25,355 nt of DNA from Hypsibius dujardini (GCA_001579985.1 LRSR01013899.1:1-25355), one strand, 5' to 3'. Positions 10,660 through 20,973 are shown, counted from the first letter of the stretch. Numbers and translations are program-made. Notes: generated from the sequence alone by a model not told the origin.

Positions 10660-12505
10660 ATGATAATCAGGAGCGAAATATTTGAGACCTGGATTTGTGT
10701 CTTAACACCTATTTGTGCGGCTATTCTAATGGCGTTTCCCGCTCACGGTAAGTTTGGTGACGAAGTGCACTGGTAATGCTTTTAACATGCTGTACTTAGC
10801 TTACATGGATTCGATAAATTATTGCAATGATGTTTTAGAAATTGCCGACAGAGTAGCAAGTGCCACTTCATAGCGCATAGGGCATAGCGCATAGCACATA
10901 GCGCATAGTGCATAGCGCATAGTGCATAGTGCACAGCGCATAGTGCATAGTGCACAGCGCATAGTGCATAGTGCATAGCACATAGCGCATTGTGCATAGT
11001 GCATAGTGTATAGTGCATAGTGCATAGCGCATAGTGCCTAGTGCATAGTGCCTAGTGCATAGTGCATAGTGCCTACTGCATAGTGCATAGTGCATAGTGC
11101 ATAGTGCCTAGTGCATAGTGCCTAGTGCATAGTGCCTAGTGCATAGCTCATAGTGCATAGTGCATTACAAATTGTATGCTAGCTGATAAGTACTTTAACT
11201 ATTGTAATTGTGAGTTGTATCATAAATTCATGCAGTATTCCGTATCTGGTATCGAACTTTCTTTGTATAGTAACACCTTTCATCATTGGGATAGCAAACA
11301 CTAAAAGTTGTCCACTAATTATTTATATAATTCAACTAAGCTTTAAGTGACGAAGTTCCAATTCTCTCAGTAATTCAGACTTGTAAGTTAGTATAAGTGC
11401 AAAACGGTTTAATAATTTTAGTTTTTCCCACGGAAATCTATTAGTGACTGAAATTGGTAGTTTAGTTTTTTTAAATTAAAACAGTTAAAACTAAAACATT
11501 AGTGAATAAAAGTTTGAACTAAACTTTTAGTTTTAGTTTTCTTTCAATTAGTTCTGTTTTCGCTATCCGTAATTCGAGGATGTCGGATTTGTCTGGATGT
11601 GAGCGACCTCGATTCGTTGAAATTCGATATTTCTTCGGTGTTCGGATTCACTGTTAGAATTAATTTTCAATCACTTAGTTTAAATTGCGCGGTTCTGCAT
11701 TCCAGTCACGTGTACAGCTATGCCGCGGTTAATTTGAGGGTCGCTCATCGAGTTCTGATGGGCGACCCTCAAAGTAACCGCGGCACAGTTTCAGCTGTAA
11801 CACGTTTCGCAGAGGCTCGTGTGAACTGATACTGTACTGTCTCGATCATTTGGTGCTGCTTTTCAGATCCACCGTATATTATGACTGCAGTGAAGCACAG
11901 TGTGTGCAGTCATAATGTACGGGCGGATCTGAAAAGCAGCACCAAATGATCGAGACAGTACAATACTTTATGTTTATAATTTAGCGTGGTAATGCGGCGT
12001 CTGTTTTGGATATTCATCCTTTTTCTCGTAGATTGGATGAAACCTTTAGCGTTTTAAAAGTCAAACGCTAGAATGTGTTGTTTGTTCTTTTTACGACTAT
12101 GCGTCCGAAATTCCTTCTTAAGTCATGTGGAAATGCATAAACAGTCATGTGTTTTTTATGTGTGGATTGTTGTTGACAGTGGCGGGCGTGGGATGCTACG
12201 TTTGTAATTCCATGAACGGCTCCGACGCCACTTGCGGCGACCCATACAATCCCAGTAATGGAACCTACGTGGATGACTGCATGGATGGCAAGCCGGGCTA
12301 TGAAGGATTATTTCCTACTAGGTCATCCTTTCTTTTCAGCAACATCTCCCATGCTGAAATTTCTAATCTCATGAAATGGTTCTCGATTGTAGATATTGCA
12401 TAAAAATGTCCGGATACCGGTGGTCAACTGACCTCATGGAATTTATATATCTGTACGCATATATCCTATATATACATATATATATATATGTATATCCTAT
12501 ATATC

Positions 12506-12553
<48 letters not shown>

Positions 12554-12922
12554 TGTGTCTGAAATTTGAATCATCTTGACTGTGTTGTTACAAGGCGTTA
12601 TTTACATTTTAGGTACATTCGGCGATGTGCAGTGGAGTCCCTGGGGCACGCCAAGGGGACGTTTGTTTGGGGCGGACACACTTACACCGGAAGTATTTTG
12701 ACTTGCGATTACGAGTAAGTTCATAGCACACAGACAGCGACCACAAGTAAGAAAAAAGGAGAGATCGGGACACGGACCACTGTTTTAATTGACTGTTTCT
12801 GTTTCAGCGGTTGCAATTCCACGTCGCGCCTTAAAAGCACGGAAGCCTTTCCAGTTTTTCTTGCAAGTGCCGCCGTTTTAGCCTGGATGCACATCCGGTG
12901 GTCCCATTGCTTTGCATATTAA
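10660..12922 (+). CDS. Ly6/uPAR-family GPI-anchored protein (quiver/sleepless-like)
   Basis: Exons 10660-10747, 12180-12321, 12393-12419 (27-nt microexon), 12613-12714 and 12808-12922 join in phase to 157 residues. Domains in order: a hydrophobic N terminus (about residues 8-29) forming a signal peptide; a three-finger Ly6 domain starting GCYVCNSMN at residues 34-42, with cysteines in TCGDP, DDC, YCIK, RRCA and LTC; the hallmark CDYDGCN; then a hydrophobic tail (AFPVFLASAAVLAWM) typical of a GPI-attachment signal. The CYVCNS...CGDP...DC pattern resembles the quiver/sleepless/boudin proteins of invertebrates, which act at the cell surface on channels, receptors or junctions; the ligand here is unknown. 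The microexon restores the expected YCIKMSGYR piece. The donors after 12321 (GTCATC) and 12419 (GTGGTC) are weak. An alternative start at 12125 inside intron 1 would give a second signal peptide and a 146-residue form. Confidence 0.85.
10869..11166. repeat. 7-bp minisatellite (GCATAGT/GCATAGC/GCCTAGT)
   Basis: About 42 tandem copies of a heptamer, mostly GCATAGT and GCATAGC with GCCTAGT and GCACAGC variants, lie in the first intron of the Ly6 gene. Because 7 is not a multiple of 3, all three minus-strand frames are open through it and encode Tyr/Ala/Leu/Cys/Met repeats. Those frames are not genes. Variant types are grouped: GCATAGC and GCACAGC dominate the left, GCCTAGT the right. Confidence 0.95.
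11714..11798. repeat. Short hairpin (inverted repeat, ~31-bp arms)
   Basis: ACAGCTATGCCGCGGTTAAT and GAGGGTCGC at the left pair with GCGACCCTC and the complement (AACCGCGGCA...CAGCTGT) at the right, around a ~17-bp loop. There are a few mismatches and a small insertion. It sits in intron 1 of the Ly6 gene, ~35 bp before the family A foldback element, and is most likely a small foldback element. Confidence 0.7.
11833..11962. mobile_element. Foldback/MITE element, family A copy 2 (intronic)
   Basis: A near-perfect palindrome of 130 bp: it begins TGTACTGTCTCGATCATTTG and ends with the reverse complement. The centre contains GCACAGTGTGTGCAG. It matches the element at 2057-2180 along its length but its arms pair much better, suggesting a younger insertion. 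Flanking ATAC on both sides (11829-11832 and 11963-11966) could be a target-site duplication, although the sequence is short. Confidence 0.8.
12125..12321 (+). other. Alternative first exon of the Ly6 gene
   Basis: An ATG at 12125 (G at -3) opens a frame, MWKCINSHVFFMCGLLLTVA, that runs directly into the Ly6 domain and by itself looks like a signal peptide. The acceptor GTTGTTGACAG at 12169-12179 lies inside this sequence, and splicing there from 10747 is in phase. The region may therefore serve as an independent first exon or, when spliced, as exon 2. Transcript ends would settle which is used. Confidence 0.5.
12450..12552. repeat. TA and TG dinucleotide microsatellites
   Basis: In the intron after the Ly6 microexon, interrupted TATATA runs lead directly into a (TG)n run at about 12524-12553. 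Confidence 0.9.
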
Positions 12923-14591
12923 GTGCTGGCACAAGAGCTCTTAACCAGCTTGGTTTATTGCCCTGCACATGAGTAGCAGGTTCTTGATCCCACTGAAATT
13001 GGTGCAAATTCGTTTAAGACAGATTCGATTTGGAATAACAAATACAACAACAGTACAGCAGCTGATGCGATTTTGGATAGAAACATATGCGGGAGAAAAG
13101 AATAAGCCGTTGCATGGGGGCAGCACAAGCGCTTTGTCAGAAATTCCTTCATTAAAGCCCGTACTGGACTTCTCTGAAGTCCCTACTGCAAAAGCAGTCA
13201 TACCTAATCCGGATCTGTTTCGTTTTCACGCGTTTTGACAATTTATGCCGCATCACCACGACCGAAATTTCTTGGATCTTCCATTCCGGCTTTGCGGACC
13301 TTCGGGAAGTAGTGCATTAAGATCTGATCAGTCTGTCACACACAAATTTCCCAACGTGATCTTCTTTGCCGAAATATCGGCATCAACCGGATACTAATAG
13401 AATGACAACAGGATCGGTGGTTTTTATGTTGCTACTGAAGAATAAGAATTCGCGACGGTCAAAAAGGACCCAGCCATTTGTGTGTCCGGACTACGAGGCA
13501 TTAGATGTGGCGAGGCATGTAGAAGGTCAGAGGTCCGAATGAGCAGGTTAAGCAGCTTTCGATCTATTCGGACTCACGAACCGGTCAGAGCATAGAGTTC
13601 AGATCAGCCCATTGAGTTTGCCCACTCGGTCTGGACGTTCTATCCTTGGTCGTAAGCGGTGACGGCTGGCCCGACCCGATGACGGATATACATTGGTTAC
13701 AGCAATTTACCCTACATGGTAACGTACGGGGCTCAATACCATCACAGTTACTTTACCCCTCTTCCGTTCTTCGGTCGTGGTTCCGTACGTCCGTCCGTTG
13801 TACATCCGTCCGTTCATTTTACGCCTATCCGTTGTCCGTCCCTCCGTCCTTTGTCCGTTCCTCCATTCGTTGTCCGTCCCTCCGTCCTTTGTCCGTTCCT
13901 CCATCCGTTGTCCGTCCCTCCGTCCTTTGTCCGTTCCTCCATCCGTTGTCCGTTCCTCCATCCTTTGTCCGTCCGTCTGTTGTCTTTATGACAGTTGTCC
14001 TTCCGTCCGTCCGTCCTGACAGCGGACGGTTTGTCCGGAAGGTGAGCATTCTATCCGAATGGTGGACGGTCTATCCAGACAGCGGACGTTCTATCCGAGC
14101 GATGGACGGTCTCTCTGGCCTGCGGTCAGTTTGTCCGAAAAGTGCGAAAAATCTGTTCGAACGGTGGAAGATCTTTGGTTGGTGCGCCCGGAGGTTTAAG
14201 TGTCTGTCCGAGCGGTGGACAGCACCACCGGAACGTGAACGGCCTGCCTGGAGGGTGGAGGGTCCATCTGGAAGATGAACTGCTTGTCGTGTATGGGAGT
14301 AAGTAATAATCAGGGTTCTATTGGAGTCCAGGGTAGAGAGTAAATGACAACAGGGGTGCTATGGGCCTCTAGTGATGTATTTATTTTTGGCACAGTCGAC
14401 GCCCCATATTTGTGTGATGGCCGAGTGACGAAGACACTTTGGCTGAGATGACAATGCATTTCACTCCACGAAAGCGCAGATTCCCGTCATTTGCATTCTT
14501 GTTCTTTCATCCATCTGTTCAACATTTCTGGCGTCTAGATATTTGTTATCTTCCCCTCTGTTTCCTCTGTTTCCTACTACCTTGGCGAGCA
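12923..14591. other. Spacer between Ly6 and MEMO1 genes
   Basis: No gene was recognised. Overlapping frames of 80-90 codons on both strands at 12941-13238 share no family pattern. The rest is unremarkable sequence plus the CCGT-rich minisatellite. No clear AATAAA signal is seen soon after the Ly6 stop at 12922. Confidence 0.55.
13780..14270. repeat. 38-bp minisatellite (2 x 19 bp), decaying rightward
   Basis: Between about 13836 and 13985 a 38-bp unit (CCGTTGTCCGTCCCTCCGT plus CCTTTGTCCGTTCCTCCAT) repeats nearly four times. Its halves are themselves related 19-mers. To the right, up to ~14270, degenerate ~20-bp units of the type GGACGGTCTATCCGAGCG continue with the opposite base bias (TCCG alternating with GGACGG). 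Long frames on both strands through this array (Pro/Ser/Arg-rich) are artefacts. Confidence 0.85.
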
Positions 14592-15824
14592 ATGGCCGGT
14601 ACTATTCGCAAAGCATCCCACGCTGGCAGCTGGTACACTGCGGATGGTGCGTTTGTTTGTTGTGGTTTCTCACTTTCGCACTCTCTCACTCGTGGCATTG
14701 TTGTGATCAGTGTTTTTACCTTATCACCGGTATTTCAGGCGTCATACTTAATCGGGAACTCTCGGGATGGCTGAAAACGGCTGTCGAATCGAAGATCAGA
14801 CACGCACCAGCTAGAGCGATCATTGCTCCGTGAGTTGGCATTTTTTAGTGAAGGCGTGATAACGTTACAGGATTTGGGAATAAATCCTGTGACGATTGAT
14901 ATTTGTGATTTTCGGTTTTGATAGGCATGCTGGATTTTCTTACTCGGGACCGTGCGCAGCGTTCGCTTACAGCCAAATTGATCCTTCCTCCGTGTGCGTA
15001 TCGATGCCGTTTCAGCGAACTAACTCGTTGAATGATGTGTTGCGTTGATTGAACTATTGCTAAGTGAATTGATTCAGCTACTCTACAGCGGTTGATTGAT
15101 CACTTGAAGGGCCTTTTTTATTAGGCGCAGCTGACTGATTGCTTGATTGATTGATTGGTTGCGGCTGCCAACAGGTTCACTTAGCTTGATTAGTTGATTT
15201 TTGGGATGATTTATGCGAGTTGATTGATCGATTAACTAACGGATATTTTTCCGAAGCAGTGACGGTCGACTATAACGACCATTGTTATTTACAGGAAACG
15301 GGTCTTTCTATTAGGCCCATCTCATCACGTGCACGTTGACGGTTGCGCTCTCAGCCTGTGCTCGCAGTATGCCACTCCACTAGGGAATATCCCCATCGAT
15401 CAGAAAACCGTCGCAGAATTGAAGGCCACGAAGAAGTTCCAGGATATGACCATCGCCACCGATGAGGATGAGCATAGCCTGGAGATGCATCTACCATATA
15501 TCGCCAAAGTAATGGAGTCGCGCGCCGGCAGTTACGCACTTGTACCGGTACTGGTGGGCAACATCAACAAGAATAAGGAGAAGGAGTACGGAGAGATTTT
15601 CCGACCTTATCTGGAGGATCCGTCCAGTCTGTTTGTGATATCTTCAGACTTCTGCCATTGGGGTACGAATACTACGGAACGTCTTTCTTTGTTTCCTCAC
15701 TGTATGTCTATTTGCCTGTCTATCGTCTCTTTGTCTAACCGTCTATCTGCCTCTTTGGCTATCTGTCTGTCTGTCTGTTTGTCTGTCTGTTTGTCTGTCT
15801 GTCTGTTTGTCTGTCTATTTGTTA

Positions 15825-15883
<59 letters not shown>

Positions 15884-16569
15884 ATTTGTTTATCTGCCTG
15901 CCTGCCTGCCTGTCTGTCTGTCTGTCTGCCTGCCTATCGGGTTGACTCTCTGCATGTCTTTTTATCGTCCTGCCTGTGGTTTGTTTGTTCGTCCGCCAGT
16001 CCGCCTGCCTGCTAGACTACGTGCAGAAGCTTTGCGACGGTGTGTACTCTGCCCATCAAGTTAATCCATCTTAAGTTGGCGTGAATCCTCGTGATTGTTT
16101 CCTTTCAAGGACCATTGCTTTGTATATTTGATCATCCATTTAGGCATCTAATTAATCCATTTGGACTTTACAGGGAAACGCTTTTCATACACCTTTACCG
16201 AGCCGGCTTGGGGAGAAATCCACGAGAGCATCGAAAAACTGGACCGAATGGTGTGGTGAAATCTAGCACTGGAATTTTCTTCGTGGTTGCCTTTGTTATT
16301 AAAATGTGTCTGGTTGCTCCTTTTAGGGAATGAATCTCATCGAAACTTTGAATCCGGCGGATTTCCGCGCCTACCTGGACAAGTACGGCAACACAATCTG
16401 CGGTCGCAATCCCATTCTGGTGCTCCTCGGGACGGTGGAGGCCGTCAAGAAGAATTCAGATAAGCAAAATTTGGCCCTGAAGTTTGTGCAGTACGCCCAG
16501 TCGAGTCCGTGTAAAACCACCAAAGACTCTTCCGTCAGTTATGCGTCCGCATCGCTCACCTTCAATTGA
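14592..16569 (+). CDS. MEMO1: MEMO1 orthologue (MEMO family metal-binding protein), complete
   Basis: Exons 14592-14646, 14739-14829, 14925-14993, 15295-15662, 16174-16250 and 16327-16569 join in phase to 300 residues, against 297 in the human protein. It begins MAGTIRKASHAGSWYTADG and ends VSYASASLTFN, colinear with MEMO1 throughout. The conserved metal/active-site residues are present: His50 (APHAGFSYSG), His82 (LGPSHHVHVDG), Asp190 (SSDFCHWG) and Cys245 (NTICGRNP). In vertebrates MEMO1 is a cytoplasmic/nuclear protein linked to ERBB2-driven motility, redox control and iron or copper binding, with a fold related to extradiol dioxygenases. The start has a good context (G at -3 and +4). The intron after exon 4 is full of CTGT repeats, so reading on past 15662 yields a false Cys/Leu/Ser-rich tail. 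I found no clear poly(A) signal just after the stop. Confidence 0.97.
15690..16010. repeat. CTGT/CTGC tetranucleotide tract in MEMO1 intron 4
   Basis: GTCT/CTGT runs with TTTG and CTGC variants occupy most of the intron between the CHWG and KRFSY exons of MEMO1. This is the reverse complement of the CAGA motif found elsewhere in the window. Confidence 0.9.
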
Positions 16570-17149
16570 TTGGTTTTTTCTACACACATTGCCTTTCTTT
16601 AAAATTTCTGATTGCATCGACAATGTTTCTCATTACTGGCACACCCTTTTTTCTGATTCTCATTCTCAATGGATACATCATGCGCTTTTACTGATCGAGA
16701 ACTGAATTTTTAAACGGTTTTTACTCTTGCTGGCACTTTACCACTCTAAAATCGATCCTGTGAACGATGGCTTGCACATACAACACTTGAATCGCTCTCA
16801 ACGCGATCTAACTAACATTTGTCAGGGGAGATTAGATATTTTCAGTTCAAGTTGGTCTGCAGCGGAAGCTCTGGCCCTGTGATCCGGTTAGCGGAAATCA
16901 ATTCGCTTCGGATCTGATCTGAGAACAGTTTCACTCGCCCCTCGGCGGGGCCGTCGCTGTGCCTTCCGATTCCCCTCGAGACTAGGAATGGACTTCCTTC
17001 CGTTTGACGGCGTGTTGAAGGCTACTGCGCACTAAGTGGATCTGTCACTCTGGGCTGGACTAGGACAGTGTAGGAGTAATCCCGAGACACGGACTCTGAG
17101 GTTGCCGATAATATTTTGACTGTATGTAGCCCATTTGTCAGGGCAAACG

Positions 17150-17449
17150 ACCGGTCGACAGACAGTTCTCTGATAAGGCCGAAAGACAACCAGACAGTAA
17201 GAGAGTCCGGCAAGCAGATACACGAAATGCCAGTCAGGCAGGTATATATACAGCCATGCAAACAAACAACCAGCTAGACAGACGGACGAACTGACAAGTC
17301 GGTAAAGACCGACACGGATAAACAAGCAAGCAGGCAGAGAAGCAGGCAGGCGTACAAACAACCAACCAACCAGCTAGACAGGTGGACAGAAAGACATATA
17401 GACAGAAAGCAGACAGATAGACAGACAAACAGACGGACACACAGCAGAC

Positions 17450-17488
<39 letters not shown>

Positions 17489-17515
17489 AAGACAGAAAGA
17501 CAAACAGACAAGTTA
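17150..17515. repeat. CAGA/CAGG tract with longer repeated phrases
   Basis: Degenerate CAGA and AAGCAGGCAGG repeats end in a pure CAGA run at about 17455-17490. A longer phrase, ACAACCAGCTAGACAG or ACCAACCAGCTAGACAGG, recurs about 95 bp apart (near 17266 and 17362), so the tract includes duplicated larger units. Confidence 0.85.
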
Positions 17516-18160
17516 GCAGAAGAAAGCGAAATTTTAAACTCGTTTTTACGAGTGACGTAGATGTTTTCGAAGTGTTGTTGAAAAGCCGGACCAAGCCTTC
17601 CGTAGATCGACAGCAGTTAAACCTCAAAACTTGTTTTTCGAGGTCGGCTGAGATTTCACTGGCTGGCTGACATTACCACCAAGCCCAGTTTATACTAGTA
17701 CGAGTGCAGAGTAAAAGCAAGCCGGATTAGAGCTGGTGCTGTCGTGCAATAATTCGGCATAAAACACTAACCAAAGGCCAGCCGTGTTTTCCAGTATAGT
17801 GTAAACTGAACTTGAGAGGCCGTCTACCCCTCAGACTCGCTTTCCATGTGGTTTTGGAGCATTTTACAGCTCGGACACATTTTGCCAGAAGTTGATGAGC
17901 ACCAGAGATCGAAGAAAGAGATGCCTTGCCTTGATGCACTTTACAGCCACCCGACTCAACGTTATTACCCCCTGCCCATCCGTGTGTCTCTATAACACCC
18001 TGCAGGCGTCTTTGAGCGACCGCCCAGGCAACCTTTTCTGTGTCGAATTCGACGCGCGCGCGCACAACTGTAAAATTGTAAACTGGCCTCCTTTCTCTTT
18101 CTTGTCTGATTGTGAGATAGAGCAGCACTGCTTTCAAAATCAGAAGCGAATCAAGCTCCT

Positions 18161-18161
<1 letters not shown>

Positions 18162-18212
<51 letters not shown>
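18162..18212. repeat. GGCA tetranucleotide microsatellite
   Basis: About 12 uninterrupted copies of CAGG/GGCA. Being pure, it is probably polymorphic. Confidence 0.95.
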
Positions 18213-19254
18213 CCTCATTAACCAAAGTGTGTGCGATACGATACACACACCAGTTCCTGGATATTTATAATACCGGGTACAATAATATGAGCCGATTGTT
18301 TATAACACACACTCAGACAAGCGTTGACTGCTCTTTTATCTCTCCTCCCCAGCGAGAGAACTGCGAGAGAGTCCCAGACCAGATTGCACTCACAATGTGG
18401 TCAAACTTTATAATCTCATCTAATCTTACAGTGCAACCCCTTTCTTCTACGTCCATGTGTACCCTCTCCTCTGATACCCTCTTATGCATATCTCTCCCTT
18501 CCTCCCTCCCTGTGTCAAGCTGAACCAGCAATTTTCTGAATGTCAAGCGGCTCGGCAATTTATCGTTTCAGACCAGGTTGAGCGCAATTTGTGGATTCTC
18601 TCATTTCTTCCATTGCCGCGGCTGTGGGAGATATCGTAGTGAGGATGAGAAAATTCTAAAGTGTCTCCAGCGAGAAGGATACGTAATCCAGCTGCCAGAG
18701 AGTACGAGGAGGAGGAGGAGAGTGCCGGCAGAGGGAGGAAATTGTTGCTACGCATGTGATGGTTATACAATTAATGCATTTAGCCTCGACTTCCGCAGTG
18801 GGCGCTGCTGTGGCGCGGTACTGGGGCCCTTTATGCTATTCTCGGTTGTTTTTATTTCGCCGGTTTCTCGAGGCCGTGGCGCGGCGCGCGAGAGAGTCAG
18901 CGAGTCGCTTGACGGATTCTAATCTTTTTGTCGTGTGAGCACGCGCGCGCGTATTTCTCTCTCTCTCGCTCTCTCTCACGATCAACACATACTGTGTGTG
19001 TGTGTTTTTTCGGGTGATGAACGGAAGTTGATTACTGTTTTGAGTGGATTTCCAGCACACATGGACACCATGCTGGCTGGCTGTCCGATGTGATTTCTAG
19101 CCCACTTCTCTCACCCTTTTCTTTTCTGTTTCCTTGGGGTCACACACGTCTTCCTTCCTTGAAAGCGATTCCTTGAATGTGAGCGAGCGTGTGCTGCCTT
19201 GCTCGAATCACTCCCGGACTTACTCAGTATTTAGCGCCACTACACAGTGTCTGC

Positions 19255-19332
19255 CTGTGTGTAGCGGTCTCTGCCTGCGTTCAGCGGTCTCTGCCTGTGT
19301 TCAGCGGTCTGTGCCTGTGTTCCCGTTCAGCG
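19255..19332. repeat. ~22-bp tandem repeat (TCTGCCTGTGTTCAGCGG type)
   Basis: TCTGCCTGTGTGTAGCGG, TCTGCCTGCGTTCAGCGG, TCTGCCTGTGTTCAGCGG and TGTGCCTGTGTTCCCGTTCA follow one another at a period of about 22 bp. Confidence 0.8.
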
Positions 19333-19810
19333 GAGAGTTACTGGAGGAGGGACGACGGCACGTCCGCGACAGCTGGCGCGCCTTTAATGTTCATTACCAC
19401 AAGTTCGCCGCGTTCGCGAAGTATTGCGGTCGCGGGTGGAGCAATTGGGCCACATTATCATCCACTCTCTGAATCTGCTCCTGTTGGTTGATCGCGATCG
19501 CGACCGCCGCCACTGGACAATCATCTGGGCAAAGTGCCGTTTCTTTTGAAACCGTTTTCTTTTCTTTTGAGGTACGTGTGTCGTGTGTCAGTTTATAGTT
19601 TTTCCCATAGTAACGCGACCTGCTTTCGGTTCGAAACTCCGCCTGTATGGTAAGGACACAGAAGTCTGTTCGTGGCAAGTTTAGACTGTTCTGTTTTTGA
19701 AAATTGCTTTGAAAAATAAATCGTAGCAAGAACCTCGTGAAAAGCCTTGAAATAAAAACTGTCCCAACTTGGCACGAACCTGACTTCTTTATACCTGACT
19801 TTTGACTTGG

Positions 19811-19905
19811 GAATTTAATTTTCGCGTTCATCGAATGTAATTTCGCGTTCATCGAATTTAATTTCGCGTTCATCGAATTTAATTTTCGCGTTCATCGAAT
19901 GTATT
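19811..19905. repeat. 21-22-bp tandem repeat (TTCGCGTTCATCGAATTTAA)
   Basis: Four copies of TTTCGCGTTCATCGAATTTAA or variants (GAATGTAA) sit in tandem. The phrase CATCGAATTTAATTTCG also appears alone at about 24943-24959 in a PGAP6 intron, which suggests a dispersed origin for the unit. Confidence 0.85.
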
Positions 19906-20229
19906 ATCGAATGTGTTGCAAGTTGTCCGGATGTTTATTGTCTGTAGAAAATTGCCACAGTTATCACTGACACACTCTTGTTACGCCATTTATTTATTTA
20001 TTGATCTTCTGTTTATGATTGATTTTTACCGCTCACGTACTCGTGGATGTGATATCTGCCGATACAACTTCCCACTTCGCGGTGTAATATCCTGTCATCT
20101 TGAAGCCTGTTTCATATTTCTCGAAATTCTAATTGCGTATCGTTGTGTGCATTTCAAGGAACAGCACCCATATCCACTCACGAAAAAAGGTTGTTATTCA
20201 CCCTTCACGACCTAGAATCTGTCACGATT

Positions 20230-20308
20230 CGTCATAATCATAATACACCACTGCATGTGTGGTACTATTCTCTCTCTCTTAATGCACCCCTCCCACTGCA
20301 TGTGTAAT
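20230..20308. repeat. Diverged left-hand copies of the 29-bp repeat
   Basis: AATACACCACTGCATGTGTG and AATGCACCCCTCCCACTGCA with following TGTGTAATAT resemble the 29-bp unit of the array at 20555-20756. The foldback element at 20309-20544 lies between them and the main array. Confidence 0.6.
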
Positions 20309-20544
20309 ATGAGGCAAGGTCTGTATTGCGGCTCACCCTCCACTTGGTCGATAAATCGGCTCACTCATAGGTTTCTCTTTGATCGCAGATGCTTGATTGT
20401 TTGATTTTTAGAACTGCTATAGTATACTAGGATATAGTATAGCAAATCAAACATTCAAGCAGCTGCCATCAAAGAGAAACCTATGAGTGAGCCGATTTAT
20501 CGACCAAGTGGAGGGTGAGCCGAAATACAGACTTCGCCTCATAC
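20309..20544. mobile_element. Foldback element, ~100-bp arms, beside 29-bp array
   Basis: The left arm (ATGAGGC...GGCTCACCCTCCACTTGG...CATAGGTTTCTCTTTGAT) and the right arm are inverted copies with only a few differences. A short AT-rich loop (TATAGTATACTAGGATATAG) separates them. It has no coding capacity. Copies of the neighbouring 29-bp repeat on both sides suggest insertion into, or co-duplication with, that array. The high arm identity suggests a recent origin. Confidence 0.85.
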
Positions 20545-20554
20545 TATACTCTCT

Positions 20555-20756
20555 TAATGCACCCCTTCGCTGCATGTGTAGTATAATGCGCCCCTTCGCT
20601 GCATGTGTAGTATAATGCACCCCTTCGCTGCATGTGTAGTATAGTGCACCCTTGGCAGCATGTATAGTATAATGCGCCCCTTCGCTGCATGTGTAGTATA
20701 ATGCACCCCTTCGCTGCATGTGTAGTATAATGCACCCCTTCGCAGCACCATCCTGT
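20555..20756. repeat. 29-bp tandem repeat array (~7 copies)
   Basis: The unit AATGCACCCCTTCGCTGCAT plus GTGTAGTAT repeats about seven times with GCGCCCC and one CTTGGCAGC variant; the last copy is truncated at CGCAGCACC. Minus-strand frames reading it as YYTCSEGA-type peptides are artefacts of 29 not being a multiple of 3. Confidence 0.95.
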
Positions 20757-20973
20757 ACCGCGTCGCTGTTGGTTTTTTTTTGTTAATCCGGCTTTCTCTG
20801 ACTTTTTTCAGGCGTAACAAAACTCGTTTGCCCGTCTCTCGCGTCCGGCCCCGAAAAACGCGCCACACAACTCACGCACACTCACGTCGGCACAACTTAT
20901 TTTTCGCGGAAAAGCGCACCCCCCCCCACAAATGACCTCTGGCGACGAGGTGGACGACGACGCAGCATGGTCC

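Noticed and set aside
10782-11095. Three overlapping minus-strand frames rich in Tyr, Ala, Leu, Cys and Met
   Set aside because: They are translations of the 7-bp tandem array; all frames stay open because the unit lacks stops, and none has a family or splice context.
12941-13238. Overlapping frames on both strands after the Ly6 gene
   Set aside because: Both strands are open over the same 260 bp, neither shows a domain, and no splice partners were found; a decayed transposon was considered but has no supporting ends.
13646-14278. A 210-codon plus-strand frame and companions on both strands
   Set aside because: They run through the CCGT-rich minisatellite and consist of Pro/Ser/Val/Arg repeats.
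15663-16015. Extension of the fourth MEMO1 exon into a Cys/Leu/Ser-rich tail
   Set aside because: This is intron with CTGT repeats. The family sequence resumes at 16174 (KRFSYTF) in phase with the donor at 15663.
17022-17627. CRISPR-like or other regularly spaced array
   Set aside because: The repeats are tetranucleotide-based and adjacent, without unique spacers, and the DNA is clearly eukaryotic.
17727-18248. Minus-strand 173-codon frame
   Set aside because: Its start is the GGCA microsatellite and the rest resembles no protein; no splice or codon-bias support.
19394-19873. Minus-strand 159-codon frame starting MNAKLNSMNAKLHSMNAK
   Set aside because: The N terminus comes from the 21-bp tandem repeat, and the remainder has no recognisable domain.
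20447-20868. Minus-strand frames with YYTCSEG repeats
   Set aside because: They are products of the 29-bp array in several frames.
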